Of a stretch of 64,000 bases of DNA, positions 1-8,741 are shown one piece after another; position 1 is the first letter of the stretch; every line of letters begins with the position of its first letter. The DNA comes from Faeciplasma sp048393055 (lineage in GTDB: Bacteria > Bacillota > Clostridia > Oscillospirales > Ruminococcaceae): positions 52,602 through 116,601 of the forward strand of contig DBFJJS010000006.1 in assembly GCA_048393055.1 (NCBI GenBank), in the 5' to 3' direction. The position numbers were made by a program, and so were the translations under genes. Under the pieces are notes generated by a model. The model made no database searches and had not been told where the DNA came from. It worked only from the letters and a program-made list of their open reading frames with translations.

Positions 1-1219
1 CTCAAAGTCCTATGCTCACAGGGCGCTGATACTCGTAGCCTTGGGCAAAAGAAAGACGGACATTATTTGCAACGGCATATCAAAGGATATACAGGCAACG
101 GCGTCCTGCCTTAATTCTCTCGGAGCGGATATAAGGATATCCGGCGGCAAAATATCGGTCATACCGATTTCCAAAGCTCCGAGCACATTGCTTTGCCTGC
201 ACTGCGGTGAGAGCGGCTCGACTCTCAGGTTTTTAATTCCGATAGCCGGAGCGCTTGGGCTTGACGCGGAGTTTTTGCCGGAGGGCAGGCTTTACGAACG
301 CCCGCTTGCTCCTCTTGACGAGTGCCTGAAGCAGCACGGGGTCGCGGTCTCAAAGCGCAGCGGCAGGATAATGTGCTCAGGTAAGCTGAGACATGGAAAC
401 TACGAGCTGTCCGGCGATGTATCGTCTCAGTATATTTCGGGGCTTTTAATGGCTCTTCCGCTTATTTCCGGGCAGAGCAGCCTGACGGTCACAGGAAAAA
501 TCGAGTCGAAAAAATACATAGAAATGACCGAGGAGCTGCTGAGGCTTTCGGGCGTATCGTTTGATAAAACCGGCTGTACATACGTTATAAACGGCAATCA
601 GACGCCCAAAATGCCGGACGGCTTTGTTGTCGAGGGCGACTATTCGAGCGCATCGTTTTTTTTGTGCATGGGCGCTCTTTCGGACGAAGGCGTGCGTGTA
701 GAGGGTCTGAACGCCGGGTCGTCTCAGGGAGATAAGGCGGTTTTGGACATACTTTCCGAGTTCGGCGCCGTTATAAGCAGGGACGCCCGAGGCGTGACGG
801 TAAGGCGGGGCGATTTAAAGGGAATAACCATAGACGCGTCGCAGATACCGGATATAATACCTCCGCTGTGCGTAGTAGCCGCGGCGGCAGACGGCAAAAC
901 CAAAGTTATAAACGCCGCGAGGCTCAGGCTTAAGGAGTCGGACAGGATACGTTCTACCGTGGCAATGCTTCGCTCTCTCGGCGCGAGCGCGCGGGAGCTT
1001 GACGACGGAATCATAGTAAACGGCGGCGGGCGGCTTTCCGGTGGAGAGGTAGACCCGTTCGGCGACCACAGGATAGCGATGTCTGCGGCAGTGGCTTCGA
1101 TTGTATCTGATGGTAAAATCATAATAAAGGACAGCGAGTGCGTCGCAAAGTCGTATCCTGGGTTCTGGGACGATTTTGCCCGCCTAAATTTGCAGCCAGG
1201 GGGGGAAATGCTAACATGA
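1..1219 (+). CDS. aroA: EPSP synthase (3-phosphoshikimate 1-carboxyvinyltransferase), 5' truncated by window edge
   Basis: Joins shikimate-3-phosphate and PEP to give EPSP, the sixth step of the shikimate pathway. The reading frame is open from base 2 and begins with SKSYAHRALI, the conserved N-terminal Ser-Lys active-site segment of AroA, so only a few residues and the start codon lie outside the window. Further family motifs are CGESGSTLRF (about 205-235), RLKESDR (about 925-945) and FGDHRIAMS (about 1057-1085). The stop overlaps the aroC start (ATGA), indicating translational coupling. First visible gene of the aroA-aroC-pheA-aroEK-aroQ operon. Confidence 0.96.
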   Translation, partial: SKSYAHRALILVALGKRKTDIICNGISKDIQATASCLNSLGADIRISGGKISVIPISKAPSTLLCLHCGESGSTLRFLIPIAGALGLDAEFLPEGRLYERPLAPLDECLKQHGVAVSKRSGRIMCSGKLRHGNYELSGDVSSQYISGLLMALPLISGQSSLTVTGKIESKKYIEMTEELLRLSGVSFDKTGCTYVINGNQTPKMPDGFVVEGDYSSASFFLCMGALSDEGVRVEGLNAGSSQGDKAVLDILSEFGAVISRDARGVTVRRGDLKGITIDASQIPDIIPPLCVVAAAADGKTKVINAARLRLKESDRIRSTVAMLRSLGASARELDDGIIVNGGGRLSGGEVDPFGDHRIAMSAAVASIVSDGKIIIKDSECVAKSYPGFWDDFARLNLQPGGEMLT

Positions 1220-2283
1220 GCAGCAGCTACGGCGAAAATATACGCCTTACGATATTCGGACAGTCGCATTCTGCGGCAATAGGAATGACGCTTGAGGGAA
1301 TGCCTGCCGGGTGCAAAATTGATTTTGAAAGGCTTGCGCAGTTTATGAAAAGGCGCGCTCCGGGGCAAAACAGCTACTCGACCGCGAGAAAGGAGCAGGA
1401 TATTCCGGAGTTTCTCTGCGGAATAAAGGACGGTTATACCTGCGGCACACCGATAACCGCGATCATACGAAACAGCGATACCCGCTCCTCGGATTATTCC
1501 GGTCTTGCGTTTACTCCAAGACCGGGTCACGCTGATTACACCGCGATGATCAAGTATGGCGAGCACAGGGACTACGCCGGAGGCGGCCACTTTTCAGGCA
1601 GGCTGACGGCTCCGCTCTGTATCGCGGGCGGCATAATTTTGCAGCAGCTTGAGGCTGAGGGAATAACGGTGATATCGAGGATTTTGTCCATAGGCGGAGT
1701 ATACGACGAGGGCGAGCTGCTTGAGCCTACATCCCAAAAGGATTTTCCCGTTGTGTGCTGCGAGCAGGGAAGAAAAATGCGGGAGCGAATAGCCGAGGTC
1801 AAAAAATCCGGCGATTCTGTCGGCGGAGTGATAGAATGCGCGGTTTTGGGACTTCCGGCAGGGCTTGGCGATCCTATGTTCGACGGAATGGAAAACCGCA
1901 TAGCTTCAATGGCTTTTGGAATTCCGGCGGTGAAGGGAATCGAATTCGGCGCCGGCTTTAAAAGCGCGGAGCTTTTGGGAAGCCAAAATAACGACGGGTT
2001 CGTTTTAAAGGACGGCAGGATCGAAACCTCTACAAACAACTGCGGAGGCATATTAGGCGGCATCACAAACGGTATGCCGGTTAATTTTAAGGTTGCAATA
2101 AAGCCGACCCCGTCGATAGCAAGGCCGCAGCAAAGCGTAAATTTACAAACCCATACCGCGCAGGAGCTGATTGTGGCAGGACGTCACGACCCCTGCATTG
2201 TCCCAAGGGCTGTTCCCTGCGTGGAGGCGGCGGCGGCAATAGCCGTATACGACGCCATGCTTGCAAGAAAGCGCGAGATTTAG
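1216..2283 (+). CDS. aroC: Chorismate synthase
   Basis: Converts EPSP to chorismate using reduced FMN. The start is the ATG that overlaps the aroA stop by 4 nt; it gives 355 residues, the normal family length, whereas a longer open frame from 1138 would run into aroA. Motifs seen are GQSHSAAIGMTLEGMP near the N terminus, RRAPGQNSYSTARKEQD (about 48-64), RPGHADYTA and GRLTAP. Chorismate made here feeds pheA next door and the trp operon further right in the window. Confidence 0.97.
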   Translation: MSSSYGENIRLTIFGQSHSAAIGMTLEGMPAGCKIDFERLAQFMKRRAPGQNSYSTARKEQDIPEFLCGIKDGYTCGTPITAIIRNSDTRSSDYSGLAFTPRPGHADYTAMIKYGEHRDYAGGGHFSGRLTAPLCIAGGIILQQLEAEGITVISRILSIGGVYDEGELLEPTSQKDFPVVCCEQGRKMRERIAEVKKSGDSVGGVIECAVLGLPAGLGDPMFDGMENRIASMAFGIPAVKGIEFGAGFKSAELLGSQNNDGFVLKDGRIETSTNNCGGILGGITNGMPVNFKVAIKPTPSIARPQQSVNLQTHTAQELIVAGRHDPCIVPRAVPCVEAAAAIAVYDAMLARKREI

Positions 2284-2365
2284 TTTTCATGCAGTTATGC
2301 TGCTTTAGATAATTGCGGCGTTTGGCGCTTTAGCGTCTTGCCGGTAAAGAAAGGACTGTTTTTAA

Positions 2366-3508
2366 ATGGATCAGAAGGATTACAGAGAAAAAATCGACGA
2401 AATCGACGCAGACCTTGTCAGCCTGTTTGCAAAGAGGATGGAGGTTGCGTCGAAGCTCGCCGCACTGAAAAAGGAAAAATCGCTTCCCGTCCTTGACGTA
2501 AAGAGGGAGAGAGAAAAGCTTAAGGCTGTTGTGGACAGCTCGCCGGACGAAATCAAGGAATACACGTCTGTTTTGTATTCTCTTATTTTCGAGCTCAGCC
2601 GCAGCTACCAGAACAAGCTCATAGGCAGGGGAAACGAGCTGGTCGAAAAAATCAACCGCGCAATCGAAAGCACCCCCAAGCTGTTTCCCGAGAGGACAGC
2701 GGTCGCGTGTCAGGGCGTCGAGGGAGCTTATTCGCAGCTTGCCTGCGACAAGCTTTTCAAAGCTCCGAACGTAATGTATTTCTCAAACTTCGACGCTGTG
2801 TTCTCGGCGGTTGAAAAGGGCTTCTGCCAATACGGCGTAGTTCCGCTTGAAAACAGCACCGCCGGTTCGGTAAACACCGTGTACGACCTTATGATAAAGC
2901 ACAGGTTCAGCATCGTAAGGAGCATCAGGCTCAAGGTGGAGCACAACCTTCTTGCAAAGCCCGGCGCAAGCCTATCGGATATCAGGGAGATATATTCGCA
3001 TCAGCAGGCGATAAGCCAGTGCGCGGGATTTTTGCAGAGCCTTAAGGGAGTAAAGATAATCCCCTGCGAAAATACAGCCGTGGCTGCAAAAATGGTGGCG
3101 GAGTCTGACAGAAACGACATAGCTACCCTTTCCTCGAGAGAGTGCATGAAGCTTTACGGTCTTAGCTGCCTTAAAGCCTCCGTACAGGATAAGGACAACA
3201 ATTACACCCGCTTTATATGCATCTCAAAGGACCTGGAGATTTACCCCGGCGCCGACCGCACCAGCCTTATGGCGGTGCTCGAGGACAAGCCAGGCTCTCT
3301 TTACAAGCTGCTTTCAAGGCTTTACGCGCTCGGAATAAACCTCAATAAGCTCGAAAGCCGCCCGTTGCCGGAGAGGGAGTTTGAATTTATGTTTTATTTC
3401 GACCTCGACACTCCGGTGTATTCCGGCGAGTTTTTGCAGCTGATGGGCGAGCTCGGGGACATATGCGAGGAATACAGCTACCTTGGCAGCTACAGCGAGG
3501 TGTTTTGA
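2366..3508 (+). CDS. pheA: Bifunctional chorismate mutase / prephenate dehydratase (P-protein)
   Basis: Turns chorismate to prephenate and then to phenylpyruvate, the branch to phenylalanine. The 380 residues read as an AroQ-type chorismate mutase helix bundle (about 1-85, starting YREKIDEIDADLVSLFAKRM), a prephenate dehydratase domain (about 105-285, with GVEGAYSQLACDKLF and PLENSTAGSV) and a C-terminal ACT domain (about 295-380, with DKPGSLYKLL and the ESRP Phe-binding motif). The ACT domain implies feedback inhibition by Phe. An AAGAAAGGA-type ribosome site precedes the ATG. The 82-nt gap from aroC holds no clear terminator, and the stop overlaps the aroE start. Confidence 0.96.
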   Translation: MDQKDYREKIDEIDADLVSLFAKRMEVASKLAALKKEKSLPVLDVKREREKLKAVVDSSPDEIKEYTSVLYSLIFELSRSYQNKLIGRGNELVEKINRAIESTPKLFPERTAVACQGVEGAYSQLACDKLFKAPNVMYFSNFDAVFSAVEKGFCQYGVVPLENSTAGSVNTVYDLMIKHRFSIVRSIRLKVEHNLLAKPGASLSDIREIYSHQQAISQCAGFLQSLKGVKIIPCENTAVAAKMVAESDRNDIATLSSRECMKLYGLSCLKASVQDKDNNYTRFICISKDLEIYPGADRTSLMAVLEDKPGSLYKLLSRLYALGINLNKLESRPLPEREFEFMFYFDLDTPVYSGEFLQLMGELGDICEEYSYLGSYSEVF

Positions 3509-4743
3509 TGCTTAAATGCGGTCTGCTTGGAGAAAAGCTCGGGCACAGCTACTCCCCGCAAATCCATTCCCTTTTGGGCGATTACGAGTACAGGCTCTAT
3601 GAAAAACCGCCGGAGCGCGTCGCTGATTTTCTCAAAAACGGCGATTGGGATGCGCTCAACGTCACTATACCGTATAAAAAAACCGCTGCTTCGGTATGCG
3701 ACGAGCTTTTCGGAGCTGCGGCAGAGCTGGGAAGCGTTAATACACTGGTTAAGAAAAACGGAAGGCTTATCGGGTATAATACCGACTATTTCGGCTTTGT
3801 AAAAATGGCCGACGCGCTGATAAAGCAGGGCGTTAAGCTGAGCGGCAGGAAGGCGCTTGTTTTGGGCAGCGGAGGAGCAAGCGTAACGGTCTGCGCTGCG
3901 CTCAAGTCGCTCGGCGCACTGCCGGTGGTAATAAGCAGAAGCGGGGAGAACAACTACTCGAACCTGAGTCTGCACGGCGACGCGGGAATAATCGTAAACG
4001 CAACGCCTGTCGGAATGTACCCAAATAACGGCGGAAGGCTTATAGACCTTAGTATGTTTAAGGGCTGCACGGCGGTTATGGACCTTATATATAACCCGCT
4101 CAGAACACCGCTCATCATGCAGGCGCAAGATCTTGGGATTGCTAGCGTAAACGGTCTTAGTATGCTTGTGGCGCAGGCGAAAATGAGCAGCGAGCTGTTC
4201 TGTGGGACTCATATTGCAGACGGCGAAATAGACAGGATAGAAAAAATACTTACAGACCGCCTTTCAAATATAATTTTAATCGGAATGCCGGGCTGCGGAA
4301 AATCAAGCGTCGCAGCTTCGCTCGCAAAAAAGCTTGAACGTCCCGTAATAGATATTGACAAGGAAATAGAAAAAGCTGCGGGGCTTACTATACCGGAGAT
4401 ATTTGAGCGCCGTGGAGAGGCAGGATTCAGAAAGCTCGAATCGCAGGCGCTTTCCGACGCCGCAAAGCTTTCAGGCAGAATAATCGCAACCGGCGGCGGA
4501 TGCGTTACGGTTAAGGAAAACTATCCCGTGCTTCACCAAAACGGAACTATTGTCTGGATAAAAAGGGATACAGGGCTTCTTCCTACGGACGGAAGACCCA
4601 TATCGATGTCAACGCCGCTCTCGGAGCTGTATGTAAAAAGAAAGCCGATGTACGAAAGCTTTGCGGACGCCGAGGTTGACAGCGCCGGCAATCCGGACGC
4701 CACTGCCGACCGCATTATAAAGCTGCTGGGAATACAAATTTGA
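3508..4743 (+). CDS. aroEK: Fused shikimate dehydrogenase - shikimate kinase
   Basis: One 411-residue frame carries two successive pathway enzymes. Residues 1 to about 250 are AroE (dehydroshikimate to shikimate, NADPH): SYSPQIHS substrate motif, VTIPYK catalytic Lys, a glycine-rich GSGGAS dinucleotide loop and NATPVGMYP. Residues about 253-411 are AroK (shikimate 3-phosphorylation): Walker A GMPGCGKSS, DIDKEIEKAAG, RRGEAGFRKLE and ATGGGC. The start is the ATG overlapping the pheA stop (TGATG); an in-frame upstream extension lies inside pheA and is not used. No internal ribosome site is evident at the joint, so a true bifunctional protein is likely. The fusion is uncommon compared with separate aroE and aroK genes. 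Confidence 0.93.
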   Translation: MLKCGLLGEKLGHSYSPQIHSLLGDYEYRLYEKPPERVADFLKNGDWDALNVTIPYKKTAASVCDELFGAAAELGSVNTLVKKNGRLIGYNTDYFGFVKMADALIKQGVKLSGRKALVLGSGGASVTVCAALKSLGALPVVISRSGENNYSNLSLHGDAGIIVNATPVGMYPNNGGRLIDLSMFKGCTAVMDLIYNPLRTPLIMQAQDLGIASVNGLSMLVAQAKMSSELFCGTHIADGEIDRIEKILTDRLSNIILIGMPGCGKSSVAASLAKKLERPVIDIDKEIEKAAGLTIPEIFERRGEAGFRKLESQALSDAAKLSGRIIATGGGCVTVKENYPVLHQNGTIVWIKRDTGLLPTDGRPISMSTPLSELYVKRKPMYESFADAEVDSAGNPDATADRIIKLLGIQI

Positions 4744-4761
4744 CACGGAGGCTGCGCCATA

Positions 4762-5199
4762 ATGAAATTTTTAATAATAAACGGTCCTAACATAAATCTT
4801 CTCGGTCTGAGAGAGCCGGCTGTCTACGGCGACAAATCTTACAGCGTGCTGATAGAGCTTATCGAAAAGACCTGCAAAAGCGAGGGAATAGAGTTCGAGG
4901 CGTTTCAGTCGAACCACGAGGGAGCGATAGTGGATAAAATTCAGGAAGCATACGGCGTTTTTGATGGTATCGTCATAAACCCGGCTGCATATACCCACAC
5001 AAGCGTGGCGATTTTGGACGCGCTTAAGGCGGTTGCAATACCGGCGGTGGAGGTGCATATCTCGGACGTTAAGTCGCGGGAGGACTTCAGGCAGGTGTCG
5101 TATGTAAGACAGGCGTGCATAGCGACATATATGGGCATGGGCTTTGACGGCTATGTCAAGGCGATAAAGCACCTTAAGAGGCATTTGACAAACGTATAA
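4762..5199 (+). CDS. aroQ: Type II 3-dehydroquinate dehydratase
   Basis: Dehydrates 3-dehydroquinate to 3-dehydroshikimate. At 145 residues it has the length of the dodecameric type II enzyme. Motifs seen are INGPNINLLGLREPAVYG (catalytic Arg/Tyr loop), QSNHEGAIVD, INPAAYTHTS and EVHISDVKSRE. It ends the visible aro operon; a rho-independent hairpin follows within 30 nt. aroB and aroF/G are not in the window and may lie upstream of aroA. Confidence 0.96.
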   Translation: MKFLIINGPNINLLGLREPAVYGDKSYSVLIELIEKTCKSEGIEFEAFQSNHEGAIVDKIQEAYGVFDGIVINPAAYTHTSVAILDALKAVAIPAVEVHISDVKSREDFRQVSYVRQACIATYMGMGFDGYVKAIKHLKRHLTNV

Positions 5200-5223
5200 T
5201 TTAATTATAAGCGCACATATGAA

Positions 5224-5252
5224 AAGCAGACGGCATATTTTGCCGTCTGCTT
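5224..5252. terminator. Bidirectional terminator between aroQ and the isomerase gene
   Basis: A 10-bp perfect stem, GCAGACGGCA / TGCCGTCTGC (5226-5235 with 5241-5250), has a five-base loop, A residues on the left and a TTCTTTC tract on the right. It sits between two convergent genes and could end transcription of both. Confidence 0.8.
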
Positions 5253-5287
5253 CTTTCATGTAAAACTATATTACCGCTGAATAAGCC

Positions 5288-6775
5288 TTATTTTACAAAG
5301 GGGTTCTCGGTGGGATAGGGAAGGCTCTTGGGCTGGTTATATGCAATATCCTCGATGCCAAGATACTTCATTACCTCAAACATAAGCTTGCCGCAGTGTG
5401 CAAACGCAACCGCGCCGTGGTGAGGATAACGCTTCTGAACGAGAACATGGCGGTAGAATCTGCCCATCTCGGGGATTGCGAAGATCGCGATGCCTCCGAA
5501 CGAACGGGTAGGAACGTTGAGTATCTCGCCCTCCGCAATATAAGCTCTGAGCTTGCCCTCGCTGTCGCACTGCAAACGATAGAATGTAATCTCGGAAGGA
5601 GCGATGTCGCCCTCGAGAGTACCTCTTGTAAAGTCGGGCTCGCTGCCTGCAGGCTCAAGAAGCCTGTGCTGAATGAGCTGATACTTGATAGCTCTGTCGC
5701 TGCACATCTTGCAGGACGGCGTGTTTCCGCAGTGGAAGCCCATAAACGTATCGGTGAGCTTGTAGCCCAGGGAAGCGATGTTGTCCTCGTCGTAGATGTA
5801 CTGAGGAACGCTGTTGTTGATATCAAGAAGGGTTACGGTATCGCCGGTGAGGCAGATTCCTATGTACTCGGAAAGAGCGCCGTAGATATCGACTTCGCAG
5901 GAAACGGGAATTCCGCGGGAAGCAAGACGGCTGTTTACATAGCAGGGTTCAAATCCGAACTGGCTGGGGAATGCGGGCCAGCACTTGTCTGCAAATGCTA
6001 CATACTTTCTGCTGCCCTTGTGGTTTTCAGCCCAGTCGAGAAGCGTAAGCTCAAACTGCGCCATACGTGCGCTGAGCTCGGGATAGTACTTGCCCTCTCC
6101 CATTTCCTTTGCCATGTCAGCGCAGACGTCTGCAATTCTCGGGTCGTTCGCGTGCTCCTTGTAGGAAACAAGAAGGTCAAGCTCGCTGTTCTCCTCGATT
6201 TCTACGCCCAGCTCATAAAGACCCTTGATAGGAGCGTTGCAGGCGAAGAAGTCCTGAGGACGAGGACCGAAGGTGATTATCTTGAGGTTCTTAAGACCGA
6301 TGATGGTTCTTGCGATAGGAACGAATTCAGCCATCATCTCAACGATTTCCTCAGCAGTTCCGACGGGATACTCGGGAATATAGCCCTTGAGCTTGCGCAT
6401 ACCGAGGTTGTAGGAGCAGTTGAGCATACCGCAGTAAGCGTCGCCTCTGCCGTTGATCATGTCGCCGTCTCCCTCTGCGGCAGCCACAAACATGCAGGGA
6501 CCGTCAAAGTTCTTTGCAATAAGGGTTTCGGGAGTCTCCGGTCCGAAGTTTCCGAGAAATACCGTCAAAGCGTTGCAGCCGGCGGCTTTAACCTCGTCTA
6601 CGGCCTTAAGCATGTCCAGCTCGTTTTCAACGGTCGTCTTGCACTCGTAAACGTCAAGGTTCTTGAGCTTGCATGCGGCAACGATTGCGGCGCGGCGCTT
6701 CTCGGAAAGCTGAATCGGGAAGCAGTCGCGAGATACGGCAGCGATGCCGAGTTTAACATTTGGAATGTTAATCAT
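5288..6775 (-). CDS. L-fucose/L-arabinose isomerase family protein
   Basis: A 495-residue protein with the layout of the fucose/arabinose isomerase superfamily: an N-terminal Rossmann-like half (VKLGIAAVSRDCFPIQLSEKRR, then ALTVFLGNFGPETPE) and a C-terminal half with conserved acidic and His positions (CEVDIYGALSEYI, GFHCGNTP, HHGAVAFAHCGK). Such enzymes interconvert aldoses and ketoses with a divalent metal. The exact sugar cannot be read from sequence. It is a single-gene unit convergent with aro, with a GGAGGT ribosome site and its own promoter. Other hexose/uronate genes lie at 41-46 kb, so a sugar-catabolic role is plausible. Confidence 0.82.
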   Translation of the reverse strand: MINIPNVKLGIAAVSRDCFPIQLSEKRRAAIVAACKLKNLDVYECKTTVENELDMLKAVDEVKAAGCNALTVFLGNFGPETPETLIAKNFDGPCMFVAAAEGDGDMINGRGDAYCGMLNCSYNLGMRKLKGYIPEYPVGTAEEIVEMMAEFVPIARTIIGLKNLKIITFGPRPQDFFACNAPIKGLYELGVEIEENSELDLLVSYKEHANDPRIADVCADMAKEMGEGKYYPELSARMAQFELTLLDWAENHKGSRKYVAFADKCWPAFPSQFGFEPCYVNSRLASRGIPVSCEVDIYGALSEYIGICLTGDTVTLLDINNSVPQYIYDEDNIASLGYKLTDTFMGFHCGNTPSCKMCSDRAIKYQLIQHRLLEPAGSEPDFTRGTLEGDIAPSEITFYRLQCDSEGKLRAYIAEGEILNVPTRSFGGIAIFAIPEMGRFYRHVLVQKRYPHHGAVAFAHCGKLMFEVMKYLGIEDIAYNQPKSLPYPTENPFVK

Positions 6776-6825
6776 AATTATACCTCCAAAATAGTTTTAC
6801 ATTATGAACACATCAATGCATTCTT

Positions 6826-6854
6826 ATTATATATTAAAACGCTGTTCATTTCAA
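6826..6854 (-). promoter_or_regulatory. Promoter of the isomerase gene
   Basis: Reading leftward: TTGAAA (6854-6849), 17-nt spacer, TATAAT (6831-6826), about 50 nt upstream of the isomerase start. Half-sites ATGAACA (6804-6810) and TGTTCAT (6843-6849) form an inverted repeat around the -10 box and could be an operator; that part is inference. Confidence 0.7.
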
Positions 6855-7011
6855 CTGCTTTAATAAAAAATTATGTCAATTTTGACTTGATACCCGTCTT
6901 TTCATTTAATGGCGCGGAAAGCACCCTTAAAAACTTTTAAAGAATCTTGCCGCCGATTTGACGCTTTAAAAAAGGATATAAAAAAATAAAAATAAAATTT
7001 TTTAAAAAGGC

Positions 7012-7040
7012 TTGCATTTTCAAATGATACTTGATATAAT
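7012..7040 (+). promoter_or_regulatory. Promoter of the tRNA-Gln pair
   Basis: TTGCAT (7012-7017), 17-nt spacer, TATAAT (7035-7040), 45 nt before the first tRNA-Gln. The same TTGCAT-17-TATAAT arrangement precedes tRNA-Ser at 49.5 kb. Confidence 0.75.
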
Positions 7041-7085
7041 ATAAAAGCTGTGTTGAACGCTGTTTGAGATCAGGCATATTAACAA

Positions 7086-7157
7086 TGGGATATAGCCAAG
7101 AGGTAAGGCAGCGGACTTTGACTCCGTCATTCCGGTGGTTCGAATCCACCTATCCCA
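7086..7157 (+). tRNA. tRNA-Gln (anticodon TTG)
   Basis: A 72-nt cloverleaf: acceptor TGGGATA/TATCCCA, anticodon loop CTTTGAC giving TTG, and T arm with GGTTCGAATCC. CCA is not fully encoded. Confidence 0.95.
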
Positions 7158-7183
7158 ACCAAAGTCACAACACAATTTGAAAT

Positions 7184-7255
7184 TGCGGTTTCGCCAAGTG
7201 GTAAGGCACTGGACTCTGACTCCAGCATTCCCTAGGTTCGAATCCTAGAACCGCA
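7184..7255 (+). tRNA. tRNA-Gln (anticodon CTG)
   Basis: A 72-nt cloverleaf: acceptor TGCGGTT/AACCGCA, anticodon loop CTCTGAC giving CTG, and T arm GGTTCGAATCC. It lies 26 nt after tRNA-Gln(TTG); the two are probably co-transcribed, so both Gln codons are served by dedicated isoacceptors. Confidence 0.95.
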
Positions 7256-7260
7256 GCCAT

Positions 7261-7297
7261 GCCGTCGTGGGTAATATGCCCGCGGCGGCTTTTTTGT
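7261..7297 (+). terminator. Terminator of the tRNA-Gln operon
   Basis: GCCGTCGTGGG pairs, with two G-U pairs, to CCCGCGGCGGC around the loop TAATATG, followed by TTTTTT. Confidence 0.85.
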
Positions 7298-7390
7298 ACT
7301 TACAAACCTTTAACACGTCGAATTTATTGTATTTAATCTCAGACTGTGGTAACATAATATGAGCATAAAGACGATTGCGAAGGTGAGGCT

Positions 7391-8575
7391 ATGAGCAAAA
7401 GCAAAAAGATCGGCAGACCGCTGCCTGTCCTGTATCAGTTGTACATTGCTGCGGCTGTTGCGATATGCAGGCTCAGGGGCGTAAAAATAATAACGGATAG
7501 ATCAGGGGTTTCGGATATCAGGGGACCTGCTCTTATTCTGTCTCCTCATATATCCCTTAAAGACCACATAATAACCGGCTGGACTCTAATTAAGCACCGA
7601 CCGACTTTTGTACTGAGCGAGCATTTTGTGGCTAAGCCTTTTTTGGGGTTTATACTCAGGCGCTTTGGACATGTTATAACCAAGAAGATGTTTTGCCCTG
7701 ACACATCTACTATACTTGGCATACTGCGCGCCAGGAAGGAGGGAAACATTATCGTCATGTTTCCGGAAGGAAGGCTCAACGCTGTGGCGCATTCCCAGCC
7801 TGTAGCAAAGGGAACGGCGGAGCTTGTCAAAAAGCTCGGAATAGACGTTTATACAATAGTAGGAAACGGGGCTGCTCTTGCATTTCCCAAGTGGGGCAGG
7901 AAATACCGCAGGGGAGTTATAAAGGTAACGACTCAAAAGACACTTGAGGCTCAAAAAATCAGAGAAATGTCGGTAAGCGAGATTTCGCATGTAATCGATG
8001 CCGCAATATATCACGACGACGAAAAAGCTATGGCCGGAATGAAATACATTTGTAAGAACACCGCAGACGGCCTTGATAAAATACTTTACAAGTGCCCTGA
8101 ATGCAAAGAAGAATATTCGATTTACGCCAAGGGCTGTCAGGTCGGATGCAGCTCCTGCGGGTTTAAGACCTCGCTCACACAGGACTATATATTTACAAAC
8201 GGCAGGATGCGCTCGCCGAACGAGTGGTTTTACTGGCAGATTGACGAGCTTTCTTTAGATACCGTCATGGAGGATAACATAAAAATCGGCGCCGTGAACA
8301 AAAACGGCATTATGGATTATAACGCAGGAAGCGGTCATGTAAGGCTGGACAAGGACAGCATATATCTCAGCGGCGAAATTTTCGGCGAGCATACGGAGCT
8401 TTCAAAAAGCACGGCAAATATAGGCGGCATGCCGTATACGCCGTCCCGCGAGTTCGATATTTATTATGACAAGCGGCTTTTGTATCTTATGCCGCAGAAC
8501 AAGAGAAGAATTGTTAAATATGTGACGCTGGTAGATAAGATTGTAAAGCTATCTGAGGAGGGCGGCGCAAAGTAA
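7391..8575 (+). CDS. PlsC-like lysophospholipid acyltransferase with C-terminal zinc ribbon
   Basis: 394 residues. The N-terminal half (about 1-205) is an LPLAT/PlsC domain: HISLKD gives the HX4D catalytic box and MFPEGRL the PEGR phosphate-binding box. This predicts acyl transfer to a glycerophospholipid at the membrane, but the acceptor is not shown. The region about 230-262 has two CxxC pairs (CPEC and CSSC), a zinc-ribbon pattern, followed by a beta-rich tail of unknown role. Ordinary PlsC proteins are about 200-250 residues, so the C-terminal half is an addition. Monocistronic by context; a second PlsC domain in the window is fused to Cmk. Confidence 0.82.
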   Translation: MSKSKKIGRPLPVLYQLYIAAAVAICRLRGVKIITDRSGVSDIRGPALILSPHISLKDHIITGWTLIKHRPTFVLSEHFVAKPFLGFILRRFGHVITKKMFCPDTSTILGILRARKEGNIIVMFPEGRLNAVAHSQPVAKGTAELVKKLGIDVYTIVGNGAALAFPKWGRKYRRGVIKVTTQKTLEAQKIREMSVSEISHVIDAAIYHDDEKAMAGMKYICKNTADGLDKILYKCPECKEEYSIYAKGCQVGCSSCGFKTSLTQDYIFTNGRMRSPNEWFYWQIDELSLDTVMEDNIKIGAVNKNGIMDYNAGSGHVRLDKDSIYLSGEIFGEHTELSKSTANIGGMPYTPSREFDIYYDKRLLYLMPQNKRRIVKYVTLVDKIVKLSEEGGAK

Positions 8576-8662
8576 AAACAGTGTATTTTCTACAAGTACA
8601 TTTTATATGATTTTGTACACTGATAATGCCCTCTTGCCGCTGCAATATATGTAAAATACATA

Positions 8663-8691
8663 TTGAATTTTGCTGTGGCTTGAGTTATATT
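8663..8691 (+). promoter_or_regulatory. Promoter of the YitT-family gene
   Basis: TTGAAT (8663-8668), 17-nt spacer, TATATT (8686-8691), 50 nt before the ATG. Confidence 0.6.
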
Positions 8692-8741
8692 ATCTATGGT
8701 TTAAAGCAGCAGAATAATAATTTGGAACGTGAGATGTAGAT

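Noticed and set aside
1138..1215. Longer N terminus of chorismate synthase
   Set aside because: It overlaps aroA, and the ATG at 1216 gives the exact conserved AroC start.
724..1590. Minus-strand open frame of 288 codons across aroA/aroC
   Set aside because: It spans two conserved genes on the other strand and encodes low-complexity Ser/Arg-rich sequence; a shadow frame.
5396..6940. Long plus-strand open frame (514 codons) opposite the isomerase gene
   Set aside because: It is fully antisense to a well-supported enzyme gene, has no ribosome site and the translation has no recognisable domain; it arises from codon bias of the true gene.
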